Source of the DNA: an uncultured Clostridia bacterium
GTDB lineage: Bacteria; Bacillota; Clostridia; TANB77; CAG-508
Assembly (NCBI GenBank): GCA_934169535.1
Contig: CAKPOC010000046.1
Coordinates: forward strand, 1 to 8,436
Reading direction: 5' to 3'
DNA length: 8,436 nt
Positions 5,278 through 8,436 of the stretch are shown here, one piece after another; position 1 is the stretch's first letter; each line of letters begins with the position of its first letter. The translations under genes and the position numbers were made by a program. Below the pieces are notes generated by a model. The model saw only the letters and a list, made by a program, of their open reading frames with translations, did no database searches and had not been told where the DNA came from.

Positions 5278-7521
5278 ATGGGACAAATAGTATTATTAGA
5301 TGATGCAACTATAAACAAAATAGCAGCCGGAGAAGTTATAGAAAGACCAGCTTCTGCAATAAAAGAAATAATGGAAAATTCAATTGACGCAGGGGCAACA
5401 AGCATAACGGTAGAAATAAAAAATGGTGGAATTTCATACATAAGAGTAACTGATAATGGAAAAGGAATTATGCCAGACGATATGGTTATGGCATTTGAAA
5501 GGCATACAACTAGTAAACTAAGAAATGCAGATGAACTTTCAAAAGTTATGACAATGGGATTTAGAGGTGAAGCTTTAGCAAGTATTGCTGCAATTTCAAA
5601 AGTAACTCTTACCTCAAAAGTTGAAACAGAGCCAATGGGATATGAAGTTATAATTGAAGGCGGAAGAATTTTAAAAGATGAAGAAGCAGGATGTGCAAAT
5701 GGAACAAGTATAACAATAGAAAACCTATTTTTCAATACACCAGTTAGATACAAATTTTTGAAAAAAGATTTTACTGAATCTGGATACATAGAAGATGCTG
5801 TAACAAGACTTGCGCTTGTGCATCCAGAAATTGCAATAAAGCTAATAAATACTGGAAAAACAATAATTCAAACACCAGGAAATGGAGATATAAAATCAGT
5901 AATATATAACATATATGGAAACGAAATTGCTCAAAACCTTATAGATATAGAATATGAATATCAAGATTATAAAGTTAAAGGAGTTATAGGTAAGCCTTCT
6001 ATTTCAAGGGCAAATAGAGCTGGTCAGCTATTTTTTGTAAATAGCAGATTTGTAAAAGATAAAACATTAACTGCAGCAGCTGAGCAAGCGTTTAAAGACA
6101 AAATTACATTTGGAAGACACGGATTTTTAATTTTAAACATACAAATGGATCCAAGCAAGGTAGATGTAAATGTCCACCCTGCAAAATTAGAAGTACGTTT
6201 TCAAAATGAAAGTGATATATTTCATGCAATATACCATGCAATAAAAAACGGACTAGAAGAAAAAGAAAATAGTGTACAAGAATTTGTAGAAAAGCCAATA
6301 GCAAAAGAAGAACTACCTATGGAAGAAACTTTAAAAGGAGACATTCCAAGAGAAGACATAGAAAAAGAAAACGAAGATGCTTTTGCAGATGTGATGGCAA
6401 GACTAAAAAGCATGCAAGGAATATTACAAAATGTAAAAAAAGAAGTAGAGACACCACAAATTAGCAAAGAGGAAGAAAAACTACCATTAGAAAACAATGC
6501 TATTCAAAAAACAGAAGCACCACAACTGGAAGGCGACATTAGCAAAGAAGTAGAAATGCTACAACCAAAAAATAATGTCAACCCAAAAGTAGAAATAGAA
6601 CAACCAGAAAATAATGTCAACCCAAAAGTAGAAACAGAACAACCCAAAAATAATGTCAACCCAAAAGTAGAAATAGAACAACCCAAAAATAATGTCAATC
6701 CAAAAGTAGAAACAGAACAACCAAAAAATAATGTTACTCAAAAAACAGAACAAATACAACCAGAAATTACTCCAAAGCCAGAAAGTAAAATTAGCGATAC
6801 AGATTTTATGAAATTATATGAAAAAAATTTTGGACTAGCTGTAAAAAAAGAAAAAACAGAAGAAAGTGTAATAGACGAATTTAAACCAGTTTCATATGAA
6901 AATGTTTCAATATTTGGGAAAACTCCTGAAACTCAAAAGCCAGTATACAAGTATATAGGAACTGCTTTTGGCCAATTTATAACAATAGAAATGCAGGAAG
7001 ATTTGTACATTATAAATTATAAAGCAATAGAAGAAAAAATAATTTATAATAAAATAAAAGAATGTATGGAATCTAAAAAACCTGAAGAAAGAACCTCTCT
7101 AATGCTTCTTCCAGATGTAATAGAATTAGATCACAGGCAAATGGGAGTATTTAGAGATAACAAAGAATTTATTGCAGATGTTGGCCTTGTAGCAGAAGAA
7201 TTTGGAGAAAACTCTGTAAAATTAAGTAGTGTACCGGAAATAATAATGGATTATGATACACAAAAATTATTTATAGAAATACTAGAAGAAATAAATAAAG
7301 TTGCCAGAAATAATAATAGAGAAATCGAACTTAAAATAATAGAAACAATAGCTAAAAAAACTGCTGAAAATTCAGTGGTTCCAGAAAATGAAGAAAATAT
7401 CAAAAAAGCATTAGACAAATTTTTAAGCATACCAAATCCATTTGTTAATTCGAATGGAGAAACAATAGCAATTAAAATGACAAAATACGACATAGAAAAA
7501 CAATTTTCAAGAATACAGTAA
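5278..7521 (+). CDS. mutL: DNA mismatch repair protein MutL, endonuclease motifs lost, expanded linker
   Basis: MutL links MutS mismatch recognition to strand removal. It has 747 aa, longer than the usual 600-670. The N-terminal GHKL ATPase (1 to about 330) is intact: E30 (general base) and N34 in KEIMENSIDAGAT, D59-N-G-K-G63, and GFRGEAL (94-100). VDVNVHPAKLEVRF closes that half. A Lys/Glu/Pro/Asn-rich linker of about 230 residues follows, with a seven-unit tandem repeat (404-494). The dimerisation domain (about 556-747) is recognisable, but its endonuclease ligands are gone: DQHA(x)2E(x)4E reads N580-Y-K-A-I-E-E586 and N591, and the CPHGRP motif reads N724-S-N-G-E-T729. The ACR-like region reads IAKKTAE. 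A clamp-binding-like SLMLLP (607-612) sits where the family has QEMIVP. The start follows GAGAGG (5263-5268) by 9 bp. First gene of an operon with the membrane protein and miaA. ATPase function looks sound; I infer that nicking activity is absent. Confidence 0.95.
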   Translation: MGQIVLLDDATINKIAAGEVIERPASAIKEIMENSIDAGATSITVEIKNGGISYIRVTDNGKGIMPDDMVMAFERHTTSKLRNADELSKVMTMGFRGEALASIAAISKVTLTSKVETEPMGYEVIIEGGRILKDEEAGCANGTSITIENLFFNTPVRYKFLKKDFTESGYIEDAVTRLALVHPEIAIKLINTGKTIIQTPGNGDIKSVIYNIYGNEIAQNLIDIEYEYQDYKVKGVIGKPSISRANRAGQLFFVNSRFVKDKTLTAAAEQAFKDKITFGRHGFLILNIQMDPSKVDVNVHPAKLEVRFQNESDIFHAIYHAIKNGLEEKENSVQEFVEKPIAKEELPMEETLKGDIPREDIEKENEDAFADVMARLKSMQGILQNVKKEVETPQISKEEEKLPLENNAIQKTEAPQLEGDISKEVEMLQPKNNVNPKVEIEQPENNVNPKVETEQPKNNVNPKVEIEQPKNNVNPKVETEQPKNNVTQKTEQIQPEITPKPESKISDTDFMKLYEKNFGLAVKKEKTEESVIDEFKPVSYENVSIFGKTPETQKPVYKYIGTAFGQFITIEMQEDLYIINYKAIEEKIIYNKIKECMESKKPEERTSLMLLPDVIELDHRQMGVFRDNKEFIADVGLVAEEFGENSVKLSSVPEIIMDYDTQKLFIEILEEINKVARNNNREIELKIIETIAKKTAENSVVPENEENIKKALDKFLSIPNPFVNSNGETIAIKMTKYDIEKQFSRIQ
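6487..6759 (+). repeat. In-frame tandem repeat in the mutL linker, 7 units of 39 bp
   Basis: Seven consecutive 39-bp (13-codon) units. Units 3-6 (6565-6720) are nearly identical, each encoding P-K/E-NNVNPKVE-I/T-EQ, and differ at only a few bases. Unit 7 (6721-6759) and units 1-2 (6487-6564) keep the period and the pattern of acidic and Gln residues but have diverged. Similar units in the centre and decayed ones at the edges are what slippage or unequal crossover produces. The multiple of three keeps the frame. The encoded peptide is probably disordered. Confidence 0.93.
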
Positions 7522-7535
7522 AGGAAGGAAAAAAC

Positions 7536-7991
7536 ATGAACAATTCTGTAATTTATATTTTTTTAATGATAGCAAACGTAATTGCAATAGCTGCAATATA
7601 TTTTGCATTTGGCAAAAGACTATCTCAGGACAAAAAAATGCTATATACAATGATTTCAATAGGAATTATTTATATTGCAACACTAATAATATACTTTTTT
7701 AGCTCAATAGGAGTTAACAACTCAAATGTAACAAATGTTAGCAGAAACATGATAACATTTTCATTTGTGCCAGTAAACGCAATAATATTACTACCTTTTT
7801 TAATTCATTCATTTGCAAAAACAGCCGAAAAAGAGCTAACAGAGGAAAAATTAAAAAAGAGAATAACAATAGTTGCTATAATTGCAATTATTTTGGTAAT
7901 AACAGAATTTTTCTATTTTAAAAATATTCAAAAAAATATAATTACAATAACTGAAAGCCTAAAAAGTGAACAAAGTGCGCAATCAGAATAG
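7536..7991 (+). CDS. Small integral membrane protein, about four helices, function unknown
   Basis: I do not recognise the family. The 151-aa product shows four hydrophobic stretches at about residues 4-24, 37-57, 72-92 and 108-126. Between helices 1 and 2 lies a basic loop (KRLSQDKK), between 2 and 3 a polar Asn-rich loop (VNNSNVTNVSRN), and between 3 and 4 a charged loop (KTAEKELTEEKLKKR). The C-terminal tail is polar. By the positive-inside rule the KRLSQDKK and KELTEEKLKKR loops would be cytoplasmic, with both termini outside. There is no Cys and no evident catalytic motif. GGAAGG (7523-7528) precedes the ATG, which is 14 bp after the mutL stop, and miaA starts 15 bp after its stop, so it is co-transcribed with both. 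Confidence 0.85.
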   Translation: MNNSVIYIFLMIANVIAIAAIYFAFGKRLSQDKKMLYTMISIGIIYIATLIIYFFSSIGVNNSNVTNVSRNMITFSFVPVNAIILLPFLIHSFAKTAEKELTEEKLKKRITIVAIIAIILVITEFFYFKNIQKNIITITESLKSEQSAQSE

Positions 7992-8006
7992 GAAAAGAGG
8001 AAAATA

Positions 8007-8436
8007 ATGCAAAAAGTAATTGTTATTTGCGGCCCTACAGCAAGTGGAAAAACTGCACTTTCTGTAGAACTTGCAAAAAAAATAAATGGAGAAATTGTAT
8101 CATGTGATTCAATGCAAATATATAGTGAAATGCAAATAGGAACTGCAAGACCTACTGAAGAAGAAATGTGCAATATAAAACATTATTTAGTCGGAAGCAT
8201 CCGACCAACACAAAGATATAGTGTGTCACAATACAAAAAAGAAGCGGAAAAAGCAATTGCTGAAATTTTGCAAAAAGGCAAAGTTCCAATAGTTGTGGGA
8301 GGAACAGGTCTTTATGTGAATTCACTTGTTTACGGAATTGAATATCCAGAAATTGAAACAGATTTAAATTACAGAAAAGAGCTTGAAAAAAGAGTACAAG
8401 TAGAAGTATTAGAAAATTTATATAAAGAGTCTTGCA
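8007..8436 (+). CDS. miaA: tRNA dimethylallyltransferase MiaA, 3' end beyond the window
   Basis: MiaA transfers a dimethylallyl group to N6 of A37 in tRNAs with A36-A37-A38 (codons starting with U), the first step towards ms2i6A. The first 143 codons are visible, a bit under half of a typical protein of about 310 aa. The P-loop GPTASGKT (9-16) is complete. The substrate-binding DSMQIY (34-39, here SCDSMQIY) follows, then GTARP, the KHYLVG segment (KHHLIG-like) and VGGTGLYV. AGAGG (7996-8000) lies 6 bases before the ATG. Third gene of the mutL operon; mutL and miaA are frequent neighbours in bacteria. No defect is seen in the visible part. Confidence 0.95.
   Translation, partial: MQKVIVICGPTASGKTALSVELAKKINGEIVSCDSMQIYSEMQIGTARPTEEEMCNIKHYLVGSIRPTQRYSVSQYKKEAEKAIAEILQKGKVPIVVGGTGLYVNSLVYGIEYPEIETDLNYRKELEKRVQVEVLENLYKESC

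Noticed and set aside
5250..5789. Long open frame on the minus strand (179 codons) opposite the start of mutL
   Set aside because: It is exactly antisense to the conserved MutL ATPase domain, has no convincing ribosome site, and its hydrophobic composition is what the complement of this AT-rich coding strand gives.
6565..6720. CRISPR-like regular direct repeats
   Set aside because: Units are contiguous with no unique spacers, are in frame with mutL, and their length is a multiple of three. This is a protein-coding minisatellite.
6504..6759. Overlapping minus-strand open frames with internal repeats
   Set aside because: They are the complement of the mutL tandem repeat; the repeated peptides follow from the DNA repeat and not from selection on those frames.
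8021..8173. Minus-strand open frame over the miaA start
   Set aside because: It lies opposite the P-loop region of MiaA, which is clearly coding on the plus strand.

Overview
The window is strongly AT-rich and gene-dense, with AGA-dominated arginine codons, strong purine-rich ribosome binding sites (AGGAG, GGGAGG, AAGGAG), CCA-encoded tRNAs, a sortase and the gene order mutL - membrane protein - miaA. This points to a low-GC Gram-positive bacterium, most likely an uncultured gut-type member of the Clostridia (Bacillota). The placement is an inference from gene content and style, not from a database match.

Layout, left to right. (1) The end of a tRNA cluster: a 5'-truncated tRNA-Asp and a complete tRNA-Phe, closed by an intrinsic terminator. 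(2) A plus-strand operon of mtaB (tRNA A37 methylthiotransferase), a short alanyl-tRNA synthetase and a HIT-family hydrolase, from a near-consensus promoter at 255-283. mtaB carries a single-base frameshift near its start. (3) A class D-like sortase with its own promoter. (4) A tRNA-His/tRNA-Gln pair with its own promoter, ending at a perfect 15-bp hairpin terminator. (5) On the minus strand, converging on that hairpin, two tandem tiny cysteine-rich single-pass membrane protein genes (34 and 41 aa) that are paralogous in design. (6) A plus-strand operon of mutL, a small four-helix membrane protein of unknown function, and the start of miaA, which runs off the right edge.

Much of the window concerns translation fidelity. 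It holds four tRNAs, an alanine-charging and proofreading enzyme, and two enzymes that modify A37 next to the anticodon: MtaB on t6A tRNAs and MiaA on tRNAs with A36-A37-A38. The tRNA-Phe here has exactly that MiaA context. MutL adds replication fidelity.

The points most worth a second look are these. The MutL has lost the metal-binding endonuclease motifs expected in bacteria without MutH, and its linker carries a 7-unit, 13-residue tandem repeat. The AlaRS keeps catalytic and editing cores but lacks the beta-barrel and the C-terminal (DHHA1/C-Ala) domain. mtaB has a one-base frameshift at an otherwise unused CGG codon, downstream of an A8 run. The two cysteine-rich microproteins are of unknown function. 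I see no mobile element, CRISPR array or phage gene.
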